Part shown: in pieces, positions 10,607 to 19,631 of the stretch
How positions within the stretch are numbered: the stretch's first letter is position 1
How the letters are laid out: each line of letters starts with the position of its first letter
From: Maricaulis sp965242785
Lineage (GTDB): Bacteria; Pseudomonadota; Alphaproteobacteria; Caulobacterales; Maricaulaceae
Direction: 5' to 3'
Assembly: GCA_965242785.1 (NCBI GenBank)
Contig: CBDETA010000004.1
Coordinates: forward strand, 248,001-312,000
Length of the DNA: 64,000 nucleotides
Made by a program: the position numbers and the translations under genes
The notes under the pieces: generated by a model
What the model saw: the letters and a program-made list of their open reading frames with translations, nothing else
Databases searched by the model: none
Told to the model about the DNA's origin: nothing

Positions 10607-11521
10607 TCAATCCCGCAGTCGGATCAGGCCTTCCTGCGCGGTCGAGGCGACCAGCCGGCCGTCGCGGGTGAAGAGCTGGCCGCGATTGAAGCCGCGGGCG
10701 CTGCCGGACCAGGGACTGTCGGTGGTGTAGAGCAGCCAGTCATCCATGCGCACATCATCATGGAACCAGACCGCGTGATCGAGGCTGGCGGTCTGCATGT
10801 TGTGGCTCAGCCAGGACACGCCGTGCGGCTGCATGCAGGTCGACAACAGCGCCATGTCCGAGGCAAAGGCCAGCACGGCCCGGTGCATCAGCTGGCCCTC
10901 GCCGATATCCCCACGGGCCCGGAACCAGATATTGCGGGCCGGGTCGCGCTTTTCCGGATCGATATGCGACCAAGGCTCGACCGGGCGGATCTCGATCGGC
11001 CGGTCGCGCGTGAGGAACTTGAACAGGCGCGGATCCAGCTTGTCCTGATACTTGCGGATATGCTCGGCTTCGGACACGAGCGTTTCCGGATCCGGCACGG
11101 TCGGCATCTGTGCCTGGTGTGACAGGCCTTTTTCGCGCCGCTGGAACGAACAAATCATGTTGAGGATCGGCTTGCCCCGCTGGGACGCGATCACCCGCCG
11201 GTTCGAGAAACTGCCGCCGTCATAATCGCGCTCGACGCGATAGATGATCGGAAAGTCCTCATCCCCGGGCCGCATGAAATAGGCATGCAGCGAATGCGCC
11301 ACCCGCTCCGGATCCACCGATCCGACCGCGGACATCAGCGCCTGGGCGATCACCTGGCCGCCGAAGACGCGCCCCTTGCCGCCGGGATTACGCCGGCCGC
11401 GATAGAGATCGACGTCGATCTCCTCGACCTCCAGCAGGTGCACCAGGCCCGTGGCCAGTTCCTGTGCCGTCGGGCGGCGGCCCTTTGCGGGCTTGTCCGT
11501 GGAGTGTTCGGCCCCGTCCAT
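10607..11521 (-). CDS. tesB: Acyl-CoA thioesterase II
   Basis: This 304-residue protein is a double hot-dog acyl-CoA thioesterase that releases free fatty acid from medium and long acyl-CoA. Recognisable TesB features are GRVFGGQVIAQAL near residue 50, HSLHAYFMRPGD near residue 80, and the C-terminal TASLDHAVWFHDD with the catalytic aspartate, followed by WLLYTTDSPWSGSARGFNRG. Length matches the family. It is transcribed away from proB across a gap holding a very strong 13-bp hairpin at 11545-11578. Confidence 0.95.
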   Translation of the reverse strand: MDGAEHSTDKPAKGRRPTAQELATGLVHLLEVEEIDVDLYRGRRNPGGKGRVFGGQVIAQALMSAVGSVDPERVAHSLHAYFMRPGDEDFPIIYRVERDYDGGSFSNRRVIASQRGKPILNMICSFQRREKGLSHQAQMPTVPDPETLVSEAEHIRKYQDKLDPRLFKFLTRDRPIEIRPVEPWSHIDPEKRDPARNIWFRARGDIGEGQLMHRAVLAFASDMALLSTCMQPHGVSWLSHNMQTASLDHAVWFHDDVRMDDWLLYTTDSPWSGSARGFNRGQLFTRDGRLVASTAQEGLIRLRD

Positions 11522-11544
11522 GCAAGTCTCTCTGTCTGAAATTC

Positions 11545-11578
11545 ATGCGCTGCAACAATGTGGACTGTTGCAGCGCAT
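11545..11578. repeat. Perfect 13-bp inverted repeat between proB and tesB
   Basis: ATGCGCTGCAACA and its exact complement are separated by eight bases. On the minus strand it follows proB and precedes tesB. It lacks the run of T after the stem that an intrinsic terminator should have, so it is either a weak terminator for proB or an operator over the tesB promoter. Confidence 0.6.
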
Positions 11579-11627
11579 AATTCCAGCTTCCGGTACGGCC
11601 GGGGACTGTGAATGGCGGCGGTACGCG

Positions 11628-12785
11628 TCAGGAAGCGACCAGGCGGAGCGACTTGGTCGGCGCATCCCAGGTCAGGTGCTTGTCCTCGATCATCACCATG
11701 TTGTCGCGGTTGATGATCTCCGGACGGGCGTGATAGCCCAGCAATTCCTTGACGTTCTGGTCGGTATGACGCGCCAGCACCATGGTCTCGTCGGACGAGA
11801 AATTGGTCAGCCCGCGCGCCAGCTCCTCGCCATCCTCGGCATAGACGTGCAGCACGTCGCCCTTCTGGAAATCGCCGTGGATCTTGATCACGTCGGCATG
11901 GCTGACGCCGCCGCGGCCCGTCATCAGGAGGTCGGCCGCCACCTTGGAGATGACCAGGCTGCCGGCCTGGTGCAGGCGGTTGGTCAGCCACACGGCCCAG
12001 GACGAGGACGGCGTGCCCTTGGCGACGCAGCGCGTGTGCCGGCGCTCGCGCTTGAGCAGCGCAGACACCGGCCGGTCGATCTGGCCTTCGCCGATCAGCG
12101 TTTCGATACCGGCATTCTGGGCCATGTTGGCCGCCTGCATCTTGGTGAACATGCCGCCGGAACCCAGCGAGCTGGTGCCGCCGGTGACTTCCAGATAACT
12201 GGACACATCATCCACGGTGGAGATGAATTCGGCGTCCGGATCTTCCGGATTGCGGTCATACAGCCCGTCGATATTGGTCAGCAGAACCAGATAGTCGGCC
12301 TGGATCATCTGGCCGACCTTGGCCGCCAGCCGGTCATTGTCGCCCACCCGGATTTCCTCGGTGGTGATCGTGTCATTCTCGTTCACGATCGGCATGATGC
12401 CGCGCTCGAACAGGCGCTGGATCGTGTTCTTGGTGTTGAGGAAACGACGGCGCTCTTCCAGATCGTCCAGCGTCACCAGAATCTGGGCGATGTCGAAACC
12501 GTGCTCGTGCGCGACCTGCTTGTAGGCGTTCAGCAGCAACGGCTGGCCGACAGCGGCGGCCGCCTGCTTGTCCAGCACGCCCGCCTCTTCCGGCGTCGCC
12601 TTGATCGCGTTCAGCCCCAGCGCCACCGAGCCCGAGGACGCCAGGATCACGTCATAGCCTTCGGTCCGCAACTGGGCGATGTCAGCCAGCAGACCATGCA
12701 TGAAGGCGTATCTCAGCGTCAGCCGGCCATCGCTGGCCAACAGGCTGGAACCGATCTTGACGACAATGCGCTTGCGTTCGGACAC
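11628..12785 (-). CDS. proB: Glutamate 5-kinase with C-terminal PUA domain
   Basis: ProB phosphorylates glutamate with ATP in the first committed step of proline synthesis. The 385-residue product begins with the kinase motif RIVVKIGSSLL and contains VNENDT and DNDRLAAKVGQM of the amino-acid kinase fold. The last about 100 residues form a PUA domain (GSLVISKVAADLLMTGR, GLTNFSSDETMVL). The start is placed at GTG 12785 because GAGGAG lies six bases upstream and the kinase motif begins there. ATG codons at 12827 and 12905 would add 14 to 40 residues of low-complexity leader without a ribosome site. It is divergent from proC and shares the control region. Confidence 0.95.
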   Translation of the reverse strand: MSERKRIVVKIGSSLLASDGRLTLRYAFMHGLLADIAQLRTEGYDVILASSGSVALGLNAIKATPEEAGVLDKQAAAAVGQPLLLNAYKQVAHEHGFDIAQILVTLDDLEERRRFLNTKNTIQRLFERGIMPIVNENDTITTEEIRVGDNDRLAAKVGQMIQADYLVLLTNIDGLYDRNPEDPDAEFISTVDDVSSYLEVTGGTSSLGSGGMFTKMQAANMAQNAGIETLIGEGQIDRPVSALLKRERRHTRCVAKGTPSSSWAVWLTNRLHQAGSLVISKVAADLLMTGRGGVSHADVIKIHGDFQKGDVLHVYAEDGEELARGLTNFSSDETMVLARHTDQNVKELLGYHARPEIINRDNMVMIEDKHLTWDAPTKSLRLVAS

Positions 12786-13125
12786 GAACAACTCCTCTGC
12801 GACGCAGGAGGTTTCCTGCAAATTCATTTGGGCGCAAAATATTTCGGGCTCAAATAATTTCAACCCCGGTTTCAGCCTGTCGCACCGCAAAACAGGATCA
12901 AACACGTCATATATTATTGGATAATCCTAAGCAGGCCCTAAGAATCCGGGCGATATATCGCATTTGCAAAATTTATTTGAACTCGAAATAGTTTCTGCTA
13001 TATCCCCCTCCGCAGCGGCTCGGTGCGCCTTTTTCGGCGCGTCGGGCGCATTTGTTGTGAGACTTGCTCAGACCGGGAATGCCGAAGAGGCTGCCCCGGA
13101 CACTGACCCAGCACAGGGACGCGCG
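12786..13125. promoter_or_regulatory. AT-rich divergent control region between proB and proC
   Basis: This 340-bp gap is markedly AT-richer than the surroundings between about 12830 and 13010. It contains several short palindromes: ATTAT-TGG-ATAAT at 12913-12925 and CGATATATCG at 12951-12960. On the plus strand TTGAAC (12977-12982), a 16-bp spacer and TATATC (12999-13004) form a plausible housekeeping promoter for proC, giving a leader of roughly 115 bases. A hairpin-like GCGCCTTTTTCGGCGC occurs near 13025. No gene is seen here. Confidence 0.5.
12977..13004 (+). promoter_or_regulatory. Candidate sigma-70 promoter for proC-proA-putP
   Basis: TTGAAC and TATATC are spaced 16 bp apart in an AT-rich stretch upstream of proC. 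Each matches consensus in four to five of six positions. It has not been tested and alphaproteobacterial promoters are often more degenerate. Confidence 0.4.
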
Positions 13126-13905
13126 ATGGACATTCTGATGGTTGGATGCGGAAAGATGGGCGGCGCCATGCTGCGCCGCTGGATCGAGGCTGTCCCGGCC
13201 CGTTTCACGGCCGTCAACCGCACCCCGTCCGCCATCCCGCAAGGCGCCACCCATGCCGGTTCCCCGGCGGCGCTGGAAGGACAGGCCTTCGACGCCATCA
13301 TCATCGCCGTCAAGCCGCAACAGATCGCCGAGGTCATGCCGCCCTACATGGATTTCCTGAAATCCTCGGGCTGCGTCATCTCGATCGCTGCAGGTGCCTC
13401 CATCGCCTCGATGAAGGCGTCGCTGGGCGATCACCCCGTGATCCGCATCATGCCCAACCTGCCGGCCCTGATCGGCCGCAGCGTCAACGGGCTCTATGCG
13501 GACCCGTCCTGCCAGGCCGGTCATCGCGACCTGGCTGACCGGCTGGCCAAGGCCACCGGCTCGGCCATCTGGCTCGACAGCGAGGACGAGATCGACCGCA
13601 TCACCGCCGTGGCCGGATCCGGCTCGGGCTATGTCTTCGAGATTGCCCGCTCCTATGTCGCGGCCGCCGAGGGTCTGGGCTTTGCGCCGGACACCGCGCG
13701 CACCCTGGTGCTGGAAACGCTGGCCGGAGCCATCGAGATGGCCACCCGCTCGCCGGAAGACCTGGCCACCCTGCGCAATTCGGTGATGAGCAAGAAGGGC
13801 ACGACCGAGGCCGGCATCAACGCGCTGCGGCGCGACGGCCTGCTCGACCAGTTGCTGGTCGAGACCACGCGGGCGGCCTACGACCGGGCGGTCGAACTGC
13901 GCTAG
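13126..13905 (+). CDS. proC: Pyrroline-5-carboxylate reductase
   Basis: ProC performs the last step of proline synthesis, reducing pyrroline-5-carboxylate with NAD(P)H. The 259-residue protein starts with a Rossmann motif (VGCGKMGGAML), has AVKPQQ near residue 65, and ends with the conserved substrate-binding GSGSGYVFE and SKKGTTEAGI region. The ATG at 13126 is preceded by AGGGA at good distance, and the Rossmann strand follows at once. An upstream in-frame extension of 54 codons to 12964 covers the AT-rich promoter region and has no family counterpart, so it was not used. It is followed by proA after 47 bp, probably in one transcript. Confidence 0.95.
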   Translation: MDILMVGCGKMGGAMLRRWIEAVPARFTAVNRTPSAIPQGATHAGSPAALEGQAFDAIIIAVKPQQIAEVMPPYMDFLKSSGCVISIAAGASIASMKASLGDHPVIRIMPNLPALIGRSVNGLYADPSCQAGHRDLADRLAKATGSAIWLDSEDEIDRITAVAGSGSGYVFEIARSYVAAAEGLGFAPDTARTLVLETLAGAIEMATRSPEDLATLRNSVMSKKGTTEAGINALRRDGLLDQLLVETTRAAYDRAVELR

Positions 13906-13952
13906 TTGCCGCGCGCCCCAAACTCCCCAACAATCCCCCGAACGGACGAGAC

Positions 13953-15209
13953 ATGTCAGACCGAATGCAAGCCTATATCGAACAACTGGGCCGCCAGGCC
14001 CGCGCCGCCGCCCGCCAGCTGGCCACGGCATCCACAGAGCGCAAGAATGCGGCCCTCGTCGCCGCCGCCGCAGCCCTGCGCATGAATGCGGACGCGCTGA
14101 TTGCCGCCAATGCCAAGGATGTTTCCAGCGTGCGCGAGGCCGGCAAGCCGGACGCTTTCATCGACCGGCTGATGCTGGATGGCGGCCGCATCGAGGGCAT
14201 TGCCCAGGCGCTGGAACAGATCGCCGAGCTGCCCGACCCGGTCGGCCGCCAGCTGGCGCTGATGGAGCGCCCCAACGGGCTGCGCATCGAACGCGTGGCG
14301 GTGCCGCTGGGCGTGATCGGCATGATCTATGAGAGCCGGCCGAATGTCGGCGCGGACGCCGGCGCGCTGTGCCTGAAGTCCGGCAATGCCGTGATCCTGC
14401 GCGGCGGCTCGGAAAGCCTCAACTCCACCCGCATCATCGTGGATTGCATGAAGGAAGGCCTGCGCGAGGCAGACCTGCCGGAAGATGCGATCCAGATGGT
14501 CGACACCACCAATCGCGCGGCGGTCCAGCACCTGCTGCAATGCACGCAATATGTCGATCTGGTGATCCCGCGCGGCGGCAAGGGCCTGGTCTCGCTGGTG
14601 CGCGACCAGGCGCGCGTGCCGACGCTGCTGCACCTGGACGGCAACTGCCACACCTATGTCCACGCTGCGGCTGACCTGACCAAGGCAACCGCCATCGTGC
14701 GCAATGCCAAGCTGCGCCGCACCGGCATTTGCGGGGCCACGGAAAGCCTGGTCATCGACCGCGCCATTGCCGGAGACGCCCTGCCGTCACTGCTGGACGC
14801 CATGCCGGACTGCGAGTTCCGCGGCGATACGGATGCCGTGTCCATCGACGGCCGCATCAAGCCGGCCGAGGAGGCCGACTTCGACACCGAATATCTCGAC
14901 AGCATCCTGTCGGTGAAACTGGTCGACGGTCTTGAAGAAGCGCTGAACTGGGTCTCCACCCATTCCTCTGCCCATACCGACGCCATCATCACCGAGGACG
15001 CGGATGTCGCGGCAGTCTTCCTCAGCACGATCGACAGCGCCGTGGTGATGCACAATGCCTCGACCCAGTTTTCCGATGGCGGCGAGTTCGGCATGGGTGC
15101 CGAGATCGGCATCGCCACCGGCAAGATGCATGCACGCGGCCCGGTCGGGCTGGAGCAGCTGACCTCGTTCAAATACCTCGTTCACGGCAGCGGCCAGACG
15201 CGTCCCTGA
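13953..15209 (+). CDS. proA: Gamma-glutamyl phosphate reductase
   Basis: ProA reduces gamma-glutamyl phosphate to glutamate semialdehyde with NADPH, between the ProB and ProC steps. The 418-residue protein shows the aldehyde-dehydrogenase-like fold with the family motifs VPLGVIGMIYESRPNV, GNAVILRGGSES, and the catalytic cysteine in RRTGICGATE. The C-terminus has the ProA-specific FGMGAEIGIATGKMHARGPVGL. Length is standard. GGACGAG precedes the ATG. It lies between proC and the proline symporter, which makes a compact proline supply unit. Confidence 0.97.
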   Translation: MSDRMQAYIEQLGRQARAAARQLATASTERKNAALVAAAAALRMNADALIAANAKDVSSVREAGKPDAFIDRLMLDGGRIEGIAQALEQIAELPDPVGRQLALMERPNGLRIERVAVPLGVIGMIYESRPNVGADAGALCLKSGNAVILRGGSESLNSTRIIVDCMKEGLREADLPEDAIQMVDTTNRAAVQHLLQCTQYVDLVIPRGGKGLVSLVRDQARVPTLLHLDGNCHTYVHAAADLTKATAIVRNAKLRRTGICGATESLVIDRAIAGDALPSLLDAMPDCEFRGDTDAVSIDGRIKPAEEADFDTEYLDSILSVKLVDGLEEALNWVSTHSSAHTDAIITEDADVAAVFLSTIDSAVVMHNASTQFSDGGEFGMGAEIGIATGKMHARGPVGLEQLTSFKYLVHGSGQTRP

Positions 15210-15257
15210 CGCCGGGGCCGCCGCTCACCCCAACCCGAACCAACCCAAGGCAGGTAG

Positions 15258-16898
15258 ATGGATATCGAAGCTCTGATTTCCCTGGCGGGATACTTTGTCC
15301 TGATGATGCTGATCGGCTTCTACGCCTATCGCAAGTCGACGGACGATGTGTCCGGATACATGCTCGGCGGACGCCAGCTGAACCCGGCCGTGGCCTCACT
15401 GTCGGCCGGCGCGTCCGACATGAGCGGCTGGATGCTGATGGGCCTGCCGGGTGCCATCTTCGCGACCGGCCTGTCTGAGTCCTGGATCGCCATCGGCCTG
15501 ATCATCGGCGCCTATTTCAACTACCGCCTCGTGGCGCCGCGCCTGCGCGTCTATACCGAGATCGCCGACGACGCGATCACCATCCCGGACTTCTTCGAGA
15601 AGCGCTTCAACGACACCTCGCGCACACTGCGCGTGCTGTCGGCGGTGGTGATCATCATCTTCTTCACCCTCTACACTTCGGCCGGCGTGGTCTCCGGCGG
15701 CAAGCTGTTCGAGGCCTCCTTCGGCCTCGATTACCGACTGGGCCTGTTCCTGACCGCCGGTGTGGTGGTTGCCTATACGCTGTTCGGCGGCTTCCTGGCC
15801 GTCTCGCTGACCGACTTCGTGCAGGGCTGCATCATGTTTGTCGCCCTGGTCCTGGTGCCGGTGGTGACGATCATGCAGCTGGGCGGTTTCGGTCCGACCA
15901 CAGACGCGCTGAGCACGCTCAGCGTCAATATGGGCGACTGGGACAAGGCCTATCTGTCGATGATCCCGCAGGAAAGTCTCGGCCTCGCGGCCATCGGCAT
16001 CATCTCCACCATGTCCTGGGGCCTGGGCTATTTCGGCCAGCCGCACATCATCGTGCGCTTCATGGCCGTGAAGACGCTCAAGGATGTCGCCATCATGCGC
16101 CGCATCGGCATGAGCTGGATGATCATCACCGTGATCGGCGCGGTACTGACCGGTGCCGCCGGCCTCGCCTATGTGAAGAGCCAGGGCATCACGGTCGCCG
16201 ATGACATCAATGTCGCCCGCGTCGTCGACGCCCCGGCCGACGCCACCAGCTTCTCCGAGCTGGAGGATATCGACACCACCGGGGCCTTCTCGGAAGGCGA
16301 GCAGGTGGTGCTGAGCGACCAGGAGACGATTTTCATCCTGCTCTCCCAGGTCATCTTCCACCCCTATATCGCCGGCTTCCTGCTGGCGGCGATCCTGGCG
16401 GCGATCATGTCGACCATCTCGTCGCAATTGCTGGTCTCGTCCTCCTCGCTGACCGAGGATTTCTACAAGATCTTCCTCAGACGCGGGGCCAGCCAGAAGG
16501 AACTCGTCCTGGTTGGCCGGTTGTCGGTTCTGGTGGTGTCGCTGGTCGCCATCGCCCTCGCCTTCGATCCGGACAGCAACATCCTGTCGCTGGTTTCCAA
16601 TGCCTGGGCCGGTTTTGGTGCCGCCTTCGGTCCGATCATCCTGATCAGCCTGTTCTGGCGCGGCATGACCCGGGCCGCCGCGGTCGCCGGCATGGTGACC
16701 GGTGCCGCCACGGTGCTGATCTGGATCTATGTCCTGCAGCTGTCGGGCGTGATGTACGAAATGGTGCCGGGCTTCATCGCCTGTACCCTGGCCGTGCTGA
16801 TCGTCAGCCGCTTCACCCGCAAGCCGGACGAGACCGTCACGGGCCATTTCGACTCGATGACGGGCATCCTCAAGACCGGCAAGCTGCCGAGCGAATAG
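15258..16898 (+). CDS. putP: Sodium/proline symporter
   Basis: This 546-residue protein of the sodium:solute symporter family imports proline with sodium. It has about thirteen membrane segments. Family signatures include GGRQLNPAVASLSAGASDMSGW near residue 40 and WGLGYFGQPHIIVRFMA near residue 255. It is some 40-50 residues longer than enterobacterial PutP, because of a hydrophilic insertion at about residues 310-355. Placement directly after proA, with a 48-bp gap and AAGGCAGG before the ATG, joins uptake to synthesis. In a marine organism this probably serves osmoprotection as well as nutrition. Confidence 0.93.
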   Translation: MDIEALISLAGYFVLMMLIGFYAYRKSTDDVSGYMLGGRQLNPAVASLSAGASDMSGWMLMGLPGAIFATGLSESWIAIGLIIGAYFNYRLVAPRLRVYTEIADDAITIPDFFEKRFNDTSRTLRVLSAVVIIIFFTLYTSAGVVSGGKLFEASFGLDYRLGLFLTAGVVVAYTLFGGFLAVSLTDFVQGCIMFVALVLVPVVTIMQLGGFGPTTDALSTLSVNMGDWDKAYLSMIPQESLGLAAIGIISTMSWGLGYFGQPHIIVRFMAVKTLKDVAIMRRIGMSWMIITVIGAVLTGAAGLAYVKSQGITVADDINVARVVDAPADATSFSELEDIDTTGAFSEGEQVVLSDQETIFILLSQVIFHPYIAGFLLAAILAAIMSTISSQLLVSSSSLTEDFYKIFLRRGASQKELVLVGRLSVLVVSLVAIALAFDPDSNILSLVSNAWAGFGAAFGPIILISLFWRGMTRAAAVAGMVTGAATVLIWIYVLQLSGVMYEMVPGFIACTLAVLIVSRFTRKPDETVTGHFDSMTGILKTGKLPSE

Positions 16899-16924
16899 TT
16901 CGGGCCCTGCGTCCACACACTGAG

Positions 16925-16956
16925 AAGGCCGGCGGCACTCCCCGCCGGCCTTTTTT
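16925..16956 (+). terminator. Intrinsic terminator after putP
   Basis: AAGGCCGGCGG and CCGCCGGCC form a GC-rich stem with a six-base loop followed by six T. It ends the proC-proA-putP transcript. The stop region of the opposing kinase gene touches it. Confidence 0.93.
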
Positions 16957-18697
16957 ATCCGGTCTTGAAACAGACCTGCACCACCGCTCCGCCATCCTCG
17001 GCGGCGCCGCGTTCCAACGTCCCACCCAATCGGCTGGCCAGGGCCGACATCAGCGATGTCCCCATGCCGCCGGAACCGGCCGCGTCCGTATCAAAGCCCC
17101 GGCCATTGTCACGCACGCTGACGCAGACCCGGTCGTCGGATTCGCGTTCCAGCCCCACGACCACTTCACCGGACTGGCCTTCGGAAAAGGCATACTTGAA
17201 GGCATTGGTGACGGCCTCGGTGACCAGCAGCGCGACCGGGATGGCCTGGTCGGGGTCCAGCGACACCGCATCCACCGCAACGCGCAGTGTCACCTGGGCG
17301 CCTGAACTGCCGGAGGCTTCGCGCAGATAGGACAGCAGGTGCTCCAGGAAGGGGGCCATATCGACCGTGCGCAGATCATCATTCTCGTAGAGCGTCCGGT
17401 GGACCAGGGCGAGCGCATAGATCCGGCTGCGCGCCTCGGTCAGCACGCGGCGGGCCTCGGCATCGCTGGTGCGGCGCGCCTGCAGGTTCAGAAGGCTCAT
17501 CGTGACCTGGAGATTATTCTTCACCCGGTGATGGATCTCCCGCAGCAGGGCGCCGCGCTGGTCCGCCAGGTTCTCCAGCTCGGCGCTGCGGACGTCCAGA
17601 TCACGCGCCATGGCCGCCATCACATCCGCCAGTTCCCGGATCTCGCGCGGGGCGCGGCTGGCCTGGATCGGCTTCACGCCCAGGCGCCCCGACCCGTAGA
17701 GACGGGCCAGCCGGCCCAGATAGGACAGCCATCCCAGCACGAAATAGTCGACGGCCAGTGACACGGCGAGCAGCGCCAGCAACCACATCAGCACCGGCAC
17801 CAGCACCGTGCCGACAATGTCAAAGCCGGCCCAGCGACCAAAGAGCGAGGAAGGAGCACTCAGCGCCAGCTGCAGGTCCCGGCCCGGCAGGGGAGCAACC
17901 AGGACCGCCCGGCCCGGCGAGGCTTCCAGCTGTTCCGCCAGCACCGGCTGACCGGTTGCCCGCACCCGCGCCATCATGTCCTCGGGCAAGCGTGCCAACC
18001 GGTCCGCCTCGGGCAGTTCGGAGACGTAGGACAGGTTGCCCTGCGCATCCACCAGGGCCAGCCCCATCTCGGCCGGCAGTTCCTGGTTCCGCAGCAGGTC
18101 GAGGACCGTCCTCACATCCAGATCAATGGCGATCACACCGCCAAACCCGGCGCCCCGCTCGAGCCGCCGTGCGACGGTCATGACCGGACGGTGCAGCGCC
18201 CAGTCCAGATAGATCCCGGACAGGGTGGCCACTTCGCCGGCCAGCATGCGCTGGAACCAGGCGGTCTCCAGAAGATCGGCGCTTTCATCGGTCGCTTCCG
18301 CCGCACACAGCACCGTACCGTCAGCCGCGATCCGCCGGATATTGGCAAAATTGGGCTGGACGGCTCTCAGCGCGCGAAGCGTGTCATCGCACCGCCGCCC
18401 CCGCAGATCGGGGAGGTCGGGATAGCTGGCCAGGGTCTCGGCCACACCGGAGGAGCGCTGCAGTTCCGCCTCGAACTCATCCGTCGCCCGCATCAGCACG
18501 GACCGGAACCGGTCAGCCTGCGCCGCACGCTCCTCGCGAAACTCGATCAGGCCCTGCGCCAGTGAAAGAGCCAGCAGGGGAGACAGGCTGATGGTGAGAA
18601 TGAGCAGGAGCTGCAGCCGCAGGCCCCGCCGGCCGGACCGGCGCGGACTGAGGGACAGAATTCTGGAAAGCGCCTGTTTTATCCGGTCGATGGACAT
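16955..18697 (-). CDS. phyK: HisKA_2 sensor histidine kinase of the general stress response locus (PhyK-like)
   Basis: This 580-residue membrane kinase probably senses stress and phosphorylates PhyR. A membrane segment at about residues 25-48 and another at about 290-320 enclose a periplasmic sensor of about 240 residues of Cache-like character. The cytoplasmic part has the HisKA_2 H-box LLREIHHRVKNNLQ with the likely phospho-histidine near residue 387, an N-box TEAVTNAFKYAF and a G-box DNGRGFD. Kinases of this HisKA_2/HWE type are the usual PhyR partners and are often encoded at this locus. Its ATG overlaps the end of ecfG by 19 bp, so it is the third gene of the nepR-ecfG-phyK transcript. 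The signal is unknown. Confidence 0.9.
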   Translation of the reverse strand: MSIDRIKQALSRILSLSPRRSGRRGLRLQLLLILTISLSPLLALSLAQGLIEFREERAAQADRFRSVLMRATDEFEAELQRSSGVAETLASYPDLPDLRGRRCDDTLRALRAVQPNFANIRRIAADGTVLCAAEATDESADLLETAWFQRMLAGEVATLSGIYLDWALHRPVMTVARRLERGAGFGGVIAIDLDVRTVLDLLRNQELPAEMGLALVDAQGNLSYVSELPEADRLARLPEDMMARVRATGQPVLAEQLEASPGRAVLVAPLPGRDLQLALSAPSSLFGRWAGFDIVGTVLVPVLMWLLALLAVSLAVDYFVLGWLSYLGRLARLYGSGRLGVKPIQASRAPREIRELADVMAAMARDLDVRSAELENLADQRGALLREIHHRVKNNLQVTMSLLNLQARRTSDAEARRVLTEARSRIYALALVHRTLYENDDLRTVDMAPFLEHLLSYLREASGSSGAQVTLRVAVDAVSLDPDQAIPVALLVTEAVTNAFKYAFSEGQSGEVVVGLERESDDRVCVSVRDNGRGFDTDAAGSGGMGTSLMSALASRLGGTLERGAAEDGGAVVQVCFKTG

Positions 18698-19293
18698 GCC
18701 CTGACTGTATCAAGGTCACGCAGGATCGTGTCCAGAGCCGAACCGGCATCGACGCCGTCTTCGCCACGGCGTGTCCCGGGGCCGCGTTCGAGAACTTCGG
18801 CCAGGCGCTGACGGGCCCGGTTGACCCGGCTCTTCATCGTACCGACCGCACAGCCACAGATCTCGGCGGCCTCGTGATAGGCATACCCGCCGGCGCCCAC
18901 CAGAAGCAGGGCCTCGCGATGTTCCTCGGACAACTCGGCCAGGGCCCGGCGCACATCGTCCAGCTCAAGCACCATGGACGCATCATCATGCGCCACCAGC
19001 GTGCGCTCGGCGGTCTCCGGGTCCAACTGGGACTGGCGCCAGCTCTTGCGCCTTTCCGAGTAGAACTGGTTGCGCACGATCGTCAGCACCCAGGCCCGGA
19101 AATTGGTGTCGGCACGGAATTGCGACCGGCGCTGCCAGGCGCGCAGCAGGGCTTCCTGTGCCAGTTCGTCCGCCGCCGAGGCGTCGCCGGTCAGACCGCG
19201 GGCAAAGGCGCGCATATTGGGGATGGCTTCGTGCAGGGCCGACTTGAATTCCTGGTCGCTCAGGCACGTGAAGCCCGCATCGGGATCAGTCAC
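18679..19293 (-). CDS. ecfG: EcfG-type sigma factor of the general stress response
   Basis: This 204-residue sigma factor directs RNA polymerase to general-stress promoters of the form GGAAC-N16/17-CGTT. It has region 2 (ADELAQEALLRAWQRRSQF, then NFRAWVLTIVRNQFYSERRK) and region 4 (LSEEHREALLLVGAGGYAYHEAAEICGCAVGTMKSRVNRAR split over the helix-turn-helix). The start is GTG at 19293, which has CAGGAGG five bases upstream; ATG-initiated frames further up run through nepR. The start lies inside the end of nepR (8-bp overlap), typical of a sigma factor coupled to its anti-sigma factor. It is homologous in role to Caulobacter SigT. Confidence 0.94.
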   Translation of the reverse strand: MTDPDAGFTCLSDQEFKSALHEAIPNMRAFARGLTGDASAADELAQEALLRAWQRRSQFRADTNFRAWVLTIVRNQFYSERRKSWRQSQLDPETAERTLVAHDDASMVLELDDVRRALAELSEEHREALLLVGAGGYAYHEAAEICGCAVGTMKSRVNRARQRLAEVLERGPGTRRGEDGVDAGSALDTILRDLDTVRACPSTG

Positions 19294-19522
19294 CTTGGCC
19301 TCCTGCCTGGCCCTGCGAGGGAGACTCCGGCGTGTCCGCGTCCAGCACGGCCTCCAGCGAGTCCAGCAGATCCTCGAACTCGGACGGAACGCCCTCGCTG
19401 AGAACATCTTCGTACATGTCCCGCAATCGCTGCCCGATCAGTTTCTGTCGGGAACGTGCCGTATCGGCATCCACGATTCTGGGCCCGGCAGGCTGCCCGC
19501 TCTCGTCTCGCATGATGGCCAT
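19286..19522 (-). CDS. nepR: Anti-sigma factor NepR
   Basis: This small protein (78 residues from the ATG at 19522, or 75 from 19513) holds EcfG inactive until phosphorylated PhyR removes it. It contains the conserved NepR core IGQRLRDMYEDVLSEGVP followed by FEDLLDSLEAVLD. The flanks are disordered and rich in small and charged residues. The upstream frame to 19639 covers the promoter region and was rejected. Gene order nepR-ecfG and divergent phyR is the classic alphaproteobacterial arrangement. The start is uncertain by three codons. Confidence 0.93.
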   Translation of the reverse strand: MAIMRDESGQPAGPRIVDADTARSRQKLIGQRLRDMYEDVLSEGVPSEFEDLLDSLEAVLDADTPESPSQGQAGGQGD

Positions 19523-19588
19523 CAGCTCCAAGGTCTGCACTCGCTCTTGCCTAGCAAATTTTCGCCACGAATTCACGCACACTGGAGA

Positions 19589-19613
19589 AATGCGCGAAAC
19601 GGCAAAGGGTTCC
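19589..19613 (-). promoter_or_regulatory. Possible EcfG promoter for nepR-ecfG-phyK (one mismatch)
   Basis: On the minus strand GGAAC is followed after 16 bases by CATT, one mismatch from the EcfG -10 element CGTT. It lies about 70 bp upstream of the nepR start. If used, it would give the sigma factor positive autoregulation, as known in related bacteria. Confidence 0.4.
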
Positions 19614-19631
19614 CGAAGAATTTGACGACAG

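Noticed and set aside
12964..13125. N-terminal extension of proC by 54 codons
   Set aside because: It covers the AT-rich promoter region, has no family counterpart and no ribosome site, while ATG 13126 has AGGGA and begins the Rossmann fold.
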